Notes: generated by a model not told the origin, from the sequence alone. Positions 62,401 through 62,998 are shown, counted from the first letter of the stretch. The stretch: DNA of 64,000 bases from Gastrolobium villosum (GCA_032173675.1 JAVKPL010014531.1:18501-82500), one strand, 5' to 3'. A program made the numbers and translations.

Positions 62401-62998
62401 CATAACCCTCAGGGTGGGCCCCTTTAGGGACATTAGAGTAACATATTCTTACTATCATTTTTCCTTACCCCAAAGAGAGAGAGCTAAAGAGAGAATAACC
62501 ACATGCCATGTTTAAAAGATCTAAAGATTTTGCAGATATTTTCAACCTTGTAAAATGCCCATGGAAATTGGAAACCATTAAGCACTACTTAGAAGCAAAA
62601 GGGAAGATGAGAATTAAGACATGGCTTTATCATAAACTTAAATGTCTTAGAGGAAACCCTAGGGAGCCGCAGTCCACACTCACTAGTCTCCTTCACTGTG
62701 CCTCCATCATGTCACTAATTCCCCCACCCAACCCATTAAAATCACTGTCTGTGAAAATTAAATGAACCAAAACCACACGAAAAAAAAAACGAAAAACAAA
62801 AACAAAAATCAGAATTACAATATGAAAGCAAAAACTAACAATCGGCAATCAGTGGAATCAATGCACGGAGAGTTTTTACTAGGAGGCCTTCAGATTAATA
62901 ATCCGCAAACAAGACATTATTACCAGAAGAGTAGAGACGGCGAGCTGCAGCTGCCACGATGAACCCTGACGTTTGACGGTGAATTTGCGAAGATCCAT
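2877..62998 (-). CDS. At5g58100-like large type I membrane protein, 25 exons, 946 aa
   Basis: Spliced coding sequence, minus strand: 62924-62998, 56042-56165, 55887-55949, 47134-47235, 46878-47043, 46037-46135, 39052-39201, 30038-30077, 29435-29492, 29082-29164, 18648-18746, 18424-18539, 18217-18335, 17271-17341, 16839-16944, 14929-15068, 14632-14790, 14451-14554, 14121-14296, 7003-7192, 5917-6016, 4785-4953, 3842-3924, 3672-3748, 2877-3048. The sum is 2,841 bp, with every junction GT-AG and in phase. Visible features: hydrophobic signal region about residues 18-33; N-glycosylation sequons at N83, N541, N653, N896 and N906; one membrane span about 920-936; basic tail ending KPKIN, which fits a KXKXX ER-retrieval signal. 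I see no catalytic motif. From memory it matches Arabidopsis At5g58100 along its length (about 945 aa), a protein I recall as needed for pollen exine (IEF/SPOT1, unverified). The ATG at 62996-62998 has a purine at -3 and G at +4. An in-frame ATG at 63011-63013 would add five residues and is preceded directly by a stop. All TE insertions lie in introns, so the gene looks functional. Confidence 0.93.
3099..3367 (-). mobile_element. TRIM, type A LTRs, intron 24
   Basis: Left LTR 3099-3172 (74 bp, TGTAAAGAACC to ATATTTCAACA as read on +). The internal part ends in the tRNA-Met primer site, complement of TGGTATCAAAGC, just before the second LTR at 3313, which is cut off after about 55 bp. It starts only 50 bp beyond exon 25, inside the acceptor region of intron 24. 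Confidence 0.85.
3672..3748 (-). CDS. Exon 24 (residues 865-890)
   Basis: Encodes VSTVTGELRYLDALRLLNTV and EDASK. Acceptor TTTCAG, donor GTTAGG. Confidence 0.94.
3842..3924 (-). CDS. Exon 23 (residues 837-864)
   Basis: Encodes EKTFMIFRSQEHEIVNKYNY and VVSLWRR. Acceptor ATAAAG, donor GTAAGT. Confidence 0.94.
4785..4953 (-). CDS. Exon 22 (residues 781-837)
   Basis: Encodes DWIWSVGCNPFSLTSQGWHI and SQFQSDSIARSYVITTLQES. Acceptor TGACAG, donor GTATCC. Confidence 0.95.
5288..5740 (-). mobile_element. Old TRIM, type C, partial tandem, intron 21
   Basis: Two LTR-like blocks (about 5288-5358 and 5476-5552, the latter beginning TGTCATGAACC) flank one internal segment. A second internal segment follows at 5553-5740, containing a short duplication (CTTGAAGCATGAATAAT occurs twice, 5591-5635). 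Primer-site remnants GCTCTAATAATA and GCTCTTGATATC precede the LTR positions. Confidence 0.65.
5917..6016 (-). CDS. Exon 21 (residues 747-780)
   Basis: Encodes QPIKAAVAATAEHLAGLLPL followed by HLVYSQAHGTAIE. Phase selects the acceptor AATAAAG over a GGCAG four bases downstream, which would break the frame. Donor GTACAC. Confidence 0.92.
6295..6532 (-). mobile_element. Old TRIM, type C, intron 20
   Basis: LTR at 6295-6366 (TGAATCAATTATCCC to TTTCTAACA), internal segment, and a partial second LTR from about 6503 repeating ATGAATCAATTATCCCAAAA. Same layout as the copies at 5.3 and 29.6 kb, more degraded. Confidence 0.65.
7003..7192 (-). CDS. Exon 20 (residues 684-747)
   Basis: Encodes RHAHSRSMLEVPVFWFIYSE and IIVVQSEPSSWESHLHCNG. 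Acceptor ATGCAG, donor GTTAGA. Confidence 0.95.
7908..9239 (-). CDS. Gag-like protein of the non-autonomous LTR element, 443 aa
   Basis: Open over 443 codons. The N-terminal ~90 residues resemble the plant gypsy-type gag domain: VPKFFGEEGDDAWGWLIDLE, QYFQIEGI and AYNWYQGW match the W..D...YF and A..WY pattern. A long Lys/Glu-rich region (about residues 105-250, probably coiled or disordered) follows, then an Asn/Gly/Ser-rich tail. I see no CCHC zinc knuckle. It presumably needs a partner element's enzymes in trans. The frame is intact in a single-function element, so it may be a recently active non-autonomous family. Confidence 0.7.
   Translation of the reverse strand: MIKFRFTAVPKFFGEEGDDAWGWLIDLEQYFQIEGINEDQKYRETVRGLRGSAYNWYQGWKWLNLTANLKKFEKAFIEKYLPEIILVDDGESDPTIDGDKVAKELIKEESKKAEDRNSEEAKEKKNKSAEEEDDAAKAVEKETKISKDTMTALQKKELQKKKTDKIEIRGIKKKIEHKEERYEEKKISKAEDKKEEEEARTVVEENKQEGCDSNSDPKMEEIEGDEKGSDEDQVIKLSNADLHKKKKESFSHGRQQFSHGRQQSQIKSVEEGERFGGGQICSRSIGGGVGHHSCPALAHQYNIWTRPNASSNKLRNGWGTNQRGPNSVGAQIQANERNGSNSFKLILIAGGESNNKLNGRTNIGPNLNQSKPNTSGSLFQESGLQGLTHDPSGNTQNTKTGAREFSSSASFISIITWSTRFKQWDPGGCSITSPIIFLTLRTG
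9345..9356 (-). other. tRNA-Met primer-binding site of gag-only element
   Basis: Minus strand reads TGGTATCAAAGC two bases after the 5' LTR edge at 9359, complementary to the 3' end of initiator tRNA-Met except one position. Confidence 0.75.
9985..10288 (+). pseudogene. L1-type LINE reverse transcriptase, first part
   Basis: Encodes the L1 RT segment with VRQGDPLSPF, VVDALS and GIFIPE. It is interrupted at about 10289 by TRIM and copia sequence and resumes at about 12135. Stop codons (for example before GFLDKVLD) show it is dead. Confidence 0.8.
10289..10509. mobile_element. Rearranged TRIM in the L1
   Basis: A plus-strand type A LTR fragment (GTAGAGATATATAAAACC to AGCTTAAGCTTTT, 10289-10348) runs straight into a minus-strand piece (LTR edge TATTCTCTAACA plus internal CCCCCTCCCACG...). 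The two orientations together indicate an inverted or recombined copy. Confidence 0.65.
10510..12130 (+). mobile_element. Copia 5' fragment: LTR end, primer site, leader, gag
   Basis: LTR 3' part about 10510-10616, primer site TGGTATCAGAAC at 10617-10628, a GC-richer leader, then gag from about 11172. Protease and everything downstream are missing; the L1 resumes immediately, so this is a nested and truncated insertion. Confidence 0.75.
11172..12083 (+). pseudogene. Copia gag, broken
   Basis: Starts MSDVEDTPIS, with stop codons and frameshifts before the longer open stretch 11686-12083. The zinc knuckle reads WCNYCKRPGHTKEIYYHLHG; the final Cys of the CCHC motif is replaced by Tyr. Typical of the copia gag class with the LHGK ending. 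Confidence 0.75.
12135..13170 (+). pseudogene. L1-type LINE, RT C-terminal part and zf-RVT region
   Basis: Continues the L1 at 10 kb: LKVKLSKSNMIGINV-like, LIQSCLDSIPLYYLS, SQLRKDHLIG, WHQVISKKYGLNQN, NGSQIRFWKDTGW, and NANGLLQIWRPN with SPNICVM (the C-terminal zinc-binding region). There are many frame breaks. The RT segment carrying the FADD motif is missing between the two L1 parts. Confidence 0.8.
13171..13635. other. Intronic DNA, possible LTR remnant
   Basis: No coding signal. The stretch at 13180-13620 has a compact LTR-like look, but I find no second copy, primer site or target duplication. Confidence 0.25.
13636..13947 (+). mobile_element. TRIM, type B LTRs, intron 19
   Basis: 3' LTR 13829-13947 (119 bp: TGTTGAGATATATAGTCCC to GGTTCTTTACA). 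Primer site TGGTATCAGAGC at 13699-13710 and a 118-bp internal segment. The 5' LTR is reduced to about 60 bp and forms a foldback (CCTTGGGATA...TATCCCAAGG, about 13639-13690). Confidence 0.8.
14121..14296 (-). CDS. Exon 19 (residues 625-684)
   Basis: Encodes SEDPALAMAFSVARRTAAVP, LLLVNGTYRKT (sequon N653) and LQRLNKHGLLK. Acceptor TTTTAG, donor GTCCTT. Followed by the 6.9-kb intron 19. Confidence 0.95.
14451..14554 (-). CDS. Exon 18 (residues 591-625)
   Basis: Encodes KVRHIKQLPVDMKAIMEGLS and APSQKPMFSPH. Acceptor TTGCAG, donor GTATGC. Confidence 0.94.
14632..14790 (-). CDS. Exon 17 (residues 538-590)
   Basis: Encodes EFQNYTVARDSFLAHLGATL, then a block ending FVTQE. It holds a sequon at N541. 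Acceptor TTCCAG, donor GTAAGC; 53 whole codons. Confidence 0.95.
14929..15068 (-). CDS. Exon 16 (residues 491-537)
   Basis: Encodes LDERMRDLKNELQLFEGEVY and a charged, probably helical, segment ending WNLFSDTFE. Acceptor TTGCAG, donor GTCAGC. Confidence 0.94.
15130..15640 (-). mobile_element. Probable gypsy LTR remnant, intron 15
   Basis: At 15600-15640 the minus strand reads GGACAAGATTGAACTTCAAG then GGGAATG, a typical gypsy polyprotein end plus polypurine tract. An LTR-like stretch follows (about 15130-15599). The other LTR is absent and the left edge is uncertain. Confidence 0.45.
16017..16770 (-). mobile_element. Concatenated chimeric TRIM, LTR order B-A-B-A, intron 15
   Basis: LTRs on +: B 16017-16135 (119 bp), A 16248-16321 (74 bp), B 16462-16580 (119 bp), A 16697-16770 (74 bp). 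Each of the three internal segments (16136-16247, 16322-16461, 16581-16696) ends in the primer site complement GCTCTGATACCA or a one-base variant. AAAAG flanks both outer edges (16012-16016 and 16771-16775), so the whole 754-bp array looks like one insertion. The first and third internals are of the B type; the middle one is of the A type. Confidence 0.88.
16839..16944 (-). CDS. Exon 15 (residues 456-491)
   Basis: Encodes KDHQAIDILLAEIDIYELFA followed by FKHCKGRKVKLALCE. Acceptor TTGCAG, donor GTAATC. A concatenated TRIM ends 68 bp beyond its donor side. Confidence 0.94.
17271..17341 (-). CDS. Exon 14 (residues 432-455)
   Basis: Encodes ISEEEAEDRLQDAIQEKFAV and FGD. Acceptor TTGCAG, donor GTATGT. 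Confidence 0.93.
17720..17927. mobile_element. Head-to-head TRIM, intron 13
   Basis: Plus-strand type A LTR 17720-17793, primer site TGGTATCAGAGCC at 17794-17806, a short internal piece, then an inverted LTR 17863-17927 lacking its inner edge. Both outer ends are therefore the same LTR edge (TGTTGAGATATAT / ATATATCTCAACA). The 5-bp duplication ATTTA is at 17715-17719 and 17928-17932. Confidence 0.87.
18217..18335 (-). CDS. Exon 13 (residues 392-432)
   Basis: Encodes WAFIDLSAGPFSWGPAVGGE and VRTEASLPNVEK, a glycine-rich block that is very conserved in the family as I recall it. Acceptor TACCAG, donor GTAGTA. Confidence 0.93.
18424..18539 (-). CDS. Exon 12 (residues 354-392)
   Basis: Begins LLKGKDQDLKLLLERLL and ends LTDTWIGKD. 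Acceptor TTCAAG (non-CAG but AG), donor GTTAAA. Confidence 0.9.
18648..18746 (-). CDS. Exon 11 (residues 321-353)
   Basis: Encodes VEWYNIWLDALDNFGRLYQG and ends VKALQ. Acceptor ATGCAG, donor GTATAT; 33 whole codons. Confidence 0.93.
18747..19248. other. Intron 10 proximal part, nothing recognised
   Basis: AT-rich intronic DNA between exon 11 and the gypsy element; no coding or repeat signature seen. Confidence 0.4.
19501..20079 (-). pseudogene. Gypsy integrase tail and chromodomain
   Basis: LSPRFYGPFSILKRVGLTAY and HPVFHVSLLKK are the integrase tail. LGWRKNVVGRTEVLIKWF with ENSWED is a chromodomain-type end. The frame continues through the polypurine tract into the LTR. A ~77-bp segment (about 20002-20078) is repeated at about 20079-20155. 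Confidence 0.8.
20150..20752 (-). pseudogene. Gypsy RT end/RNase H fused to integrase C-terminus
   Basis: RGFLGLTSYYRKFVKDYG (RT end) and VVTDASGRGVGAVL (RNase H) run to KELMAIVFAG. The next residues are TPFKVLYGCDPP, which belong near the integrase C-end. The rest of RNase H and the integrase catalytic core are deleted in frame. Confidence 0.85.
20752..21559 (-). pseudogene. Gypsy reverse transcriptase with altered catalytic site
   Basis: RT motifs VRKKDGSWRACVNYRSLNK, KLDLKSGYHQIRM and MPFGLTNAP are clear in 20987-21559. Past a frame break, the catalytic box reads FVLVFFYDILF: the first Asp of the DD pair is Tyr (codon at 20935-20937), which should abolish activity. Confidence 0.82.
21501..22104 (-). 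pseudogene. Gypsy aspartic protease and linker
   Basis: The protease motif reads VDCGATHNFV; the usual Ser after the catalytic Asp is Cys. GLDWLKNWGEMKADF follows. A break lies near 21804. Confidence 0.8.
22110..22751 (-). pseudogene. Gypsy gag core and zinc-knuckle region, frameshifted
   Basis: GSPYQTIMSLRQTGSVAAFR and EFERIISPL are gag core motifs. Further on, KGLCFKCEER marks the start of the zinc knuckle, but it falls in a different frame from the protease, so the polyprotein is broken. Confidence 0.75.
22812..23225 (-). pseudogene. Gypsy gag, N-terminal part
   Basis: Begins MVVTRNMDARTD, has Arg-rich and basic stretches, then LEMPRFSGDDVYSWLTKVER and YFLVNRIGD, the start of the gypsy gag core. 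A frame break near 22811 separates it from the next part. Confidence 0.8.
23675..24294. other. Gypsy-adjacent intronic DNA
   Basis: The first ~85 bp look like a gypsy internal 3' end (minus: GCTGGGGAAGAGTG before the LTR). The rest has no recognisable coding content; the pyrimidine-rich open stretches at 24000-24290 are low-complexity. Confidence 0.35.
24950..26912 (+). mobile_element. RTE-clade LINE, 5'-truncated
   Basis: Carries the endonuclease-RT linker and full RT, a pyrimidine-rich and (AT)n 3' UTR, and the RTE tail GGGATAAAGGTGATG followed by ATGTTG repeats ending about 26912. Three coding stretches (24861-25097, 25098-25540, 25550-26665) are separated by single stops or shifts. Confidence 0.85.
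24961..26665 (+). pseudogene. RTE reverse transcriptase
   Basis: Motifs: ALKRMKTNKALGPDGVPIEV (finger region), LHMVFIDLEKAYDRV, VGVHQGSALSPYLFALVMDE and the catalytic MLFADDIVLIDES, then the C-terminal region ending in RTEWRKVISMVEG. A TGA replaces a Gly codon just before RCTMEAIF at about 25540, and a TAG interrupts near 25096. Confidence 0.85.
27578..29081. other. Intron 10 distal part with short tandem repeats
   Basis: No gene seen. Two small repeats: GGAAATTCCAATGCATAATG in about three copies (28655-28712), and a degenerate 61-bp unit in three copies (about 28736-28912, built on GGTGAGTCATT and CTAGTTTT). Confidence 0.5.
28736..28912. repeat. Degenerate 61-bp tandem repeat
   Basis: Three consecutive units share GTGAGTCATT, GGACTAAT, GCTAGTTTT and AGAGAGTCCAAT-like blocks, with many substitutions, so it is old. 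Confidence 0.6.
29082..29164 (-). CDS. Exon 10 (residues 293-320)
   Basis: Encodes LTKIQRPLYVKHPMMKFTWT and TEDTDI. Acceptor TTACAG, donor GTAAGT. Followed by intron 10, the largest (10.3 kb). Confidence 0.92.
29435..29492 (-). CDS. Exon 9 (residues 274-293)
   Basis: Encodes NKSLQTKLLQSEGIPDNIL. Acceptor TATGTAG, donor GTATGA. It supplies the phase needed to reach exon 10. Confidence 0.88.
29561..29892 (+). mobile_element. TRIM, type C, intron 8
   Basis: 5' LTR about 29561-29653, primer site TGGTATCAGAGC at 29654-29665, 3' LTR 29797-29892 (TGTTAGATATACTATAG to GATTCATGACA). The purine stretch GAGTTGGGGGTTG precedes the 3' LTR. It almost fills intron 8, between the small exons 8 and 9. Confidence 0.75.
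30038..30077 (-). CDS. Exon 8 (residues 260-273), 40-bp micro-exon
   Basis: Encodes RGLSEPEINLLKE with acceptor TTTCAG and donor GTATGT. Intron 7 on one side is 9.0 kb and intron 8 on the other is 545 bp. Its reading phase is needed to connect exon 7 to exon 9. Confidence 0.9.
30337..30727. mobile_element. Solo LTR, 391 bp, intron 7
   Basis: Begins TGTTACGACCC and ends GATTGTTACA. The 5-bp duplication TAGAA is at 30332-30336 and 30728-30732. No internal domain; produced by LTR-LTR recombination. Confidence 0.8.
30885..31175. repeat. 100-bp tandem repeat, about 2.9 copies
   Basis: The unit starts near CTGACAGCAAGGAGCTCTCC and ends ACCTTGTGTTGA. Spacing is 100 bp, then 97 bp. Open frames across it come from the repetition and are not a gene. 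Confidence 0.9.
31416..31717 (+). mobile_element. Complete TRIM, type A, intron 7
   Basis: LTRs 31416-31491 and 31642-31717 (76 bp each, about six differences). Primer site TGGTATCAGAGCC at 31492-31504; purine-rich GTGAGAGGGCG directly before the 3' LTR. Flanks GTATG and GGATG are a 5-bp duplication with one change. It is 302 bp in total and has no coding capacity. Confidence 0.92.
32529..33191 (-). pseudogene. Copia RNase H
   Basis: VGKLIYLSHTHPDIAFAVSM, YTDADWADSSVDRRSTLGYC and HHDRTKHVEVDRHFIKEKL are RT-RNase H motifs. The middle (about 32802-32909, AEAEFR region) is out of frame. The polypurine tract follows the stop. Confidence 0.85.
33201..34607 (-). pseudogene. Copia reverse transcriptase with a 420-bp tandem duplication
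   Basis: RT start (VCKWVFTIKFNADNSINKYK and ARLVAKGFSQ) is in 34176-34607. The segment 33731-34150 is repeated at 34151-34570 with about 3% difference. YVDDIVLTG lies near 33470 and KDLGTLKYFLGVEVARSK near 33370. The duplication and several stops kill it. Confidence 0.85.
34576..35193 (-). pseudogene. Copia integrase C-terminal region
   Basis: Contains AAYLINRMPSRVLNFQSPL, CVAFVHVPPRQRSKFDPKS and CVFIGYSPNQKGYKCYSS, the usual copia integrase tail, then a variable linker. Confidence 0.8.
34997..35787 (-). pseudogene. Copia integrase
   Basis: LLWHRRLGHPNFIYLQKLFP and CDICQLAKHSR form the HHCC zinc domain. FITFIDDHSRVCWVYLLKDK and LRTDNGTEYFN belong to the catalytic core, with the PQQNGVAERK motif. 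A frameshift near 35508 splits the parts. Confidence 0.82.
35878..36246 (-). pseudogene. Copia protease region
   Basis: WILDSGASDHMTGNATLFCS is the copia protease motif. Only about 340 bp separate the primer site from it, so gag is deleted; the leader reads directly into this frame. Confidence 0.8.
36811..38129. other. Intron 7 distal part, nothing recognised
   Basis: AT-rich DNA without a reliable coding or repeat signal. Confidence 0.35.
38130..38480 (+). mobile_element. Copia 3' end remnant
   Basis: RNase H tail KALSRVRIE with HKLGMINIHS, then the polypurine tract AGCTTGAGGGAGAATG and an LTR beginning about 38238 (TGTTGTCAGTCAAATG). A 49-bp piece of that LTR (CATAATCCATTCTGATTTAT...) recurs about 160 bp later. 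Confidence 0.65.
38745..38950 (-). pseudogene. L1-type LINE RT fragment
   Basis: Degenerate frame: RQILDATSIINEVVGD and GFMIGIEKAYN match L1 RT 'GRQILDA..IANE' and 'DFEKAYD' motifs; internal stops. Confidence 0.65.
39052..39201 (-). CDS. Exon 7 (residues 210-260)
   Basis: Encodes a conserved block including VDVDMIDGLLASLIEYLQLE and IFILNPKRDE. Acceptor TTGCAG, donor GTGAGT. Intron 6 upstream is 6.8 kb and intron 7 downstream is 9.0 kb. Confidence 0.93.
39300..39735 (-). mobile_element. Older copia 3' end and LTR
   Basis: Minus: RNase H end KFEELSSKLGLINIYNPT, polypurine tract ACTTGAGGGGCAG, then an LTR from 39628 (TGTTGAGACTCAGC). The LTR runs towards exon 7 and stops before it; its far edge is not clear. 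Confidence 0.6.
39995..41017 (-). pseudogene. Copia RT catalytic part and RNase H
   Basis: YIIVYVDDIIITGTD holds the intact YVDD box; KDLGSLNHFLGVEVKRYSNN follows. RNase H: FCDADWASDPDDRRSTSGAA and RSSTEAEYRSLA. The tail MELDIFFVRERVL ends just before the polypurine tract. Confidence 0.86.
41034..42134 (-). pseudogene. Copia integrase C-end and RT, 366-codon open stretch
   Basis: Starts in the integrase tail (QECVFLGYSSTHKGYIC). A Ser/Pro-rich linker follows, then RT: AIGCKWVFKLKENPDGSINK, QRPGFDYNETFSPV and LDINNAFLNDDLDEEVYM. It ends near SRIQD, where one shift separates it from the rest of RT. Confidence 0.88.
42189..43447 (-). pseudogene. Copia protease and integrase
   Basis: Protease motif WFPDSGASHHVTSDPSNL; zinc domain LWHCRLGHPHHEALKN; integrase motif CPHTYHQNGVVERKHRYIVE. 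The frame is open in pieces, with breaks near 42930 and 42450-42650. Confidence 0.85.
43293..44478 (-). pseudogene. Copia gag
   Basis: Starts MSSATSSTEENNN. The gag domain has FNYQISVKLTENNFLFWTQI and a coiled region YLSRIKTLCNSLKAI. After a frameshift near 43845, an Arg/Gly-rich stretch and the zinc knuckle CQLCYKFGHDVRSCWYRF follow, with all CCHC residues present. Confidence 0.85.
44517..44528 (-). other. tRNA-Met primer-binding site of copia (intron 6)
   Basis: Minus reads TGGTATCAGAGC, two bases inside the 5' LTR edge at 44531. Confidence 0.85.
44905..46015 (+). mobile_element. Ancient copia remnant: RT, RNase H and 3' LTR
   Basis: NPIDTQMDLNIKLLVL (RT end), VAGYSDSNWDD, VEAKYRATTTATCELI and a KHIE-type region (RNase H) are recognisable through many stops. 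Polypurine TAACTTAGGGGAATG at about 45790, then an LTR from about 45804. A SINE sits inside it. Confidence 0.7.
45062..45172 (+). mobile_element. 5'-truncated Au-like SINE with 18-bp target duplication
   Basis: CAGCCTCTTTGCAATTATGC, GGGTAAAGCTGC and a GGGGTGTGATTTTT tail resemble the 3' half of plant Au SINEs. The flanking duplication TTATGCTATCTAGACCAA is exact (45044-45061 and 45173-45190). Confidence 0.78.
46037..46135 (-). CDS. Exon 6 (residues 177-210)
   Basis: Encodes FSVHAIEMGEKVTSIFEHAI and a short acidic loop. Acceptor GATGCAG, donor GTAAAG. Confidence 0.92.
46878..47043 (-). CDS. Exon 5 (residues 122-177)
   Basis: Begins FKLLPEEIERWF and ends VVSHINY. Acceptor CCACAG, donor GTAACA; the phase joins exon 6 through a split Asn codon. 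Confidence 0.93.
47134..47235 (-). CDS. Exon 4 (residues 88-122)
   Basis: Encodes the family block NIANYLKLQEIDSIHLPVPM followed by FIGFEGKGNQ. Acceptor ATTCAG, donor GTACAT. Separated from exon 5 by only 90 bp, a spared ancestral-size intron. Confidence 0.93.
47533..47744 (-). pseudogene. Captured class III peroxidase, second exon
   Basis: GCDTSMLLDNTPTMLGE, INSLRSYEVVDKLKDVLEK and CPGVVCADIIIMA match the peroxidase segment after the first intron; one residue is missing before CAD. It ends in the element's inverted repeat. The proximal-His part is absent, so no active enzyme is possible. Confidence 0.88.
47816..47940 (-). pseudogene. Captured class III peroxidase, distal-heme exon
   Basis: TCPQAELIVGDVMKKALARE and SVLRFQFHDCFVN match the peroxidase start with the distal His motif. 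Donor GTACCC follows FVN, the usual first intron position in this family. The upstream end has no peroxidase start or signal peptide. Confidence 0.88.
48251..48545 (-). pseudogene. Copia integrase C-end fragment
   Basis: FLGYSSSPKGYKCLSSDVH and YVLFNESCFPYSD match the copia integrase tail. It lies directly beside the Pack-MULE. Confidence 0.65.
48546..48972. other. Intron 3 spacer, nothing recognised
   Basis: No coding or repeat signature. Confidence 0.3.
49099..51295 (+). pseudogene. Copia gag-protease interrupted by a MITE
   Basis: Gag start MSSASDSNASDSPLSIRES, then LFNQQIAVKLTEDNYLY up to the MITE at 49274. Gag resumes at about 49862 with WNQIVDPIITSNQMHRFL and YLSRIKGICHSLKAI. The zinc knuckle (about 50642) reads VYCHLCCKFGHDVQTCWH. 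Protease DSGATYHVTSNQLNL at about 50930. Confidence 0.82.
49274..49861. mobile_element. hAT-like MITE inserted in copia gag
   Basis: 588 bp. Ends CTATGAAGCACCGA and (reverse complement) CAAGGAAGCACGGA are imperfect inverted repeats. The subterminal regions are dense in GACACG/CGTGTC motifs, and a (GA)n tract lies inside. The flanking 8 bp are CCGGAACC (49266-49273) and CTGGAACC (49862-49869), a target duplication with one change. No transposase. Confidence 0.75.
51296..53316 (+). other. Unassigned LTR-retroelement debris, intron 3
   Basis: 51300-51446 is GC-richer and open (ALDAGYGGPP, RKELRPLRPLLQSNRGNFED, then TAG), like a polyprotein end. 51500-52260 is LTR-like with a (CT)n run at 51670-51700. 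I could not pair LTRs or find a primer site. Confidence 0.35.
53334..54257 (-). mobile_element. RTE LINE, 5'-truncated, 17-bp target duplication
   Basis: Same family as the copy at 25-27 kb. It holds the RT C-terminal region (frame 53586-54257), the pyrimidine-rich/(AT)n 3' UTR and a tail ending in GATGTTGATGTTA. TAATTCTAACACATTAT is present at both edges (53317-53333 and 54258-54274). Confidence 0.88.
53586..54257 (-). pseudogene. RTE RT C-terminal fragment
   Basis: LSRSKTEYLKCEFSLVRDGD, FKYLGSILQKGGVIDEDVNH and YGAECWPAHRQHEHKMRVAE, ending RKAISMVEG. It is open in one frame but lacks the catalytic FADD part. Confidence 0.85.
54275..55084. other. Intron 3, nothing recognised
   Basis: No coding or repeat signature that I can support. 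Confidence 0.3.
55085..55560 (+). pseudogene. Decayed RTE LINE 3' end
   Basis: Aligns by eye with the 3' part of the RTE copies (RRPLE.PVRT, AGCATTGTAAAGGAGTAA at the stop region, pyrimidine-rich UTR, tail GATAAAGGAGACATCGATG). Much more diverged than the other two, so an older insertion. Confidence 0.7.
55887..55949 (-). CDS. Exon 3 (residues 67-88)
   Basis: Encodes FDDLRFSSRGKVSAFNYTNA, with the sequon NYT at N83. Acceptor TTCAG, donor GTATAC. Followed by the 8.65-kb intron 3. Confidence 0.9.
56042..56165 (-). CDS. Exon 2 (residues 26-67)
   Basis: Encodes the end of the signal region, then GSPIETRKSGRSSVFSLFN, a conserved segment in the At5g58100 family as I recall it. Acceptor TATCAG, donor GTATGT; ends with one base of a split Asp codon. 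A signal-peptidase site near SSLG is likely. Confidence 0.88.
56433..56719 (-). mobile_element. Complete TRIM, type A, intron 1
   Basis: LTRs 56433-56508 and 56643-56719. The primer site complement GCTCTGATACCA lies just before the second. Flanks GGTCA (56428-56432) and GGCCA (56720-56724) are a 5-bp duplication with one change. Confidence 0.9.
56930..56937 (+). promoter_or_regulatory. TATA box of copia 5' LTR
   Basis: CTCTATAAAAAGAGC, about 90 bp before the primer site, at the usual LTR promoter position. Confidence 0.55.
57079..58200 (+). pseudogene. Copia gag, interrupted by a TRIM
   Basis: MASATSSTQENN start and LFNYQISVKLTEDNFLFLSQ; a deletion near 57440 removes much of the core. Coding resumes after the TRIM (57829). 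The zinc knuckle at about 58150 reads VHCQLCYKYGHDVRSCWYRF, with CCHC intact. Confidence 0.8.
57543..57828 (-). mobile_element. Complete TRIM, type A, inside copia gag
   Basis: 286 bp; LTRs 57543-57618 and 57753-57828 (76 bp each). The primer site complement GACTCTGATATCA precedes the second. Exact 5-bp duplication TAAGT at 57538-57542 and 57829-57833. Removing it restores the gag reading CTAAGTGTTCATG. Confidence 0.93.
58220..58620 (+). pseudogene. Copia protease
   Basis: WFPDSGVSHHVISHHSNLLQ: Ala after Gly of the DSGA motif is Val. A frameshift follows near 58555, and a solo TRIM LTR splits the next segment. Confidence 0.78.
58625..58701 (+). mobile_element. Solo TRIM LTR, type A, 77 bp, inside copia
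   Basis: TGTTAGAGAATAATATAAAC to GTGGTTCTTTACA. Flanks CATAG (58620-58624) and TATAG (58702-58706). The copia sequence is continuous across it. Confidence 0.9.
58702..59977 (+). pseudogene. Copia integrase region
   Basis: LWHCRLGHPHHVALKRVL zinc domain; THHQNGVVERK-like motif near 59180; the tail CVFLGYSTSHKRYIC lies in 59327-59977, followed by a Ser/Pro-rich linker. The catalytic core between 59100 and 59160 is deleted. Confidence 0.8.
59981..60503 (+). pseudogene. Copia RNase H
   Basis: DHWTAVKRILRYLAGTISFG and YCDADWASDLDDRRSTSGAA, then HARTKHMELDIFFVRERVLS. It is joined directly to the integrase linker, so the RT with its YVDD box is missing. Confidence 0.82.
60504..61215 (-). mobile_element. 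Truncated copia: 3' LTR and RNase H
   Basis: LTR 60504-60691 (188 bp, TGTTGTAATATAAAAC to AATATTCTACA), polypurine tract ACTTGAGGGGGAG, then RNase H 60699-61208. It stops abruptly at about 61215 in ordinary intron sequence. It sits in the end of the preceding copia and resembles the copia of intron 7. Confidence 0.82.
60699..61208 (-). pseudogene. Copia RNase H, 169-codon open stretch
   Basis: IEIYTDADWAGSAMDRRSTS, TWRSKKQTVVARSSAEAEFR and HHDRTKHVEVDRHFIKEKL, ending MINIYLPT. Open throughout but without RT or integrase. Confidence 0.85.
61560..61905 (-). pseudogene. L1-type LINE RT fragment, intron 1
   Basis: VITLVLKKGRSNRIKYNKPI, SLVYSVYKAINL and VGRQILDAAFLANEVVDD match L1 RT; stops and a short deletion follow. 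Same class as the L1 pieces at 10-13 and 38.8 kb. Confidence 0.75.
61906..62923. other. Intron 1 proximal part, nothing recognised
   Basis: AT-rich except a short GC-richer stretch at about 62340-62430. No splice-compatible coding segment fits the host gene. Confidence 0.35.
62924..62998 (-). CDS. Exon 1 (residues 1-25): start and first half of signal sequence
   Basis: Starts MDLRKF and ends in LAVSTLL, with donor GTAATA directly after. It encodes only 25 residues, so the 6.8-kb intron 1 splits the signal sequence. Chosen because the hydrophobic stretch continues in frame into exon 2 (FLAVSS). Confidence 0.8.

Noticed and set aside
62333..62962. Additional 5' coding exons of the host gene
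   Set aside because: Open frames are on the opposite strand and unrelated; the signal-encoding exon at 62924-62998 joins exon 2 in phase.
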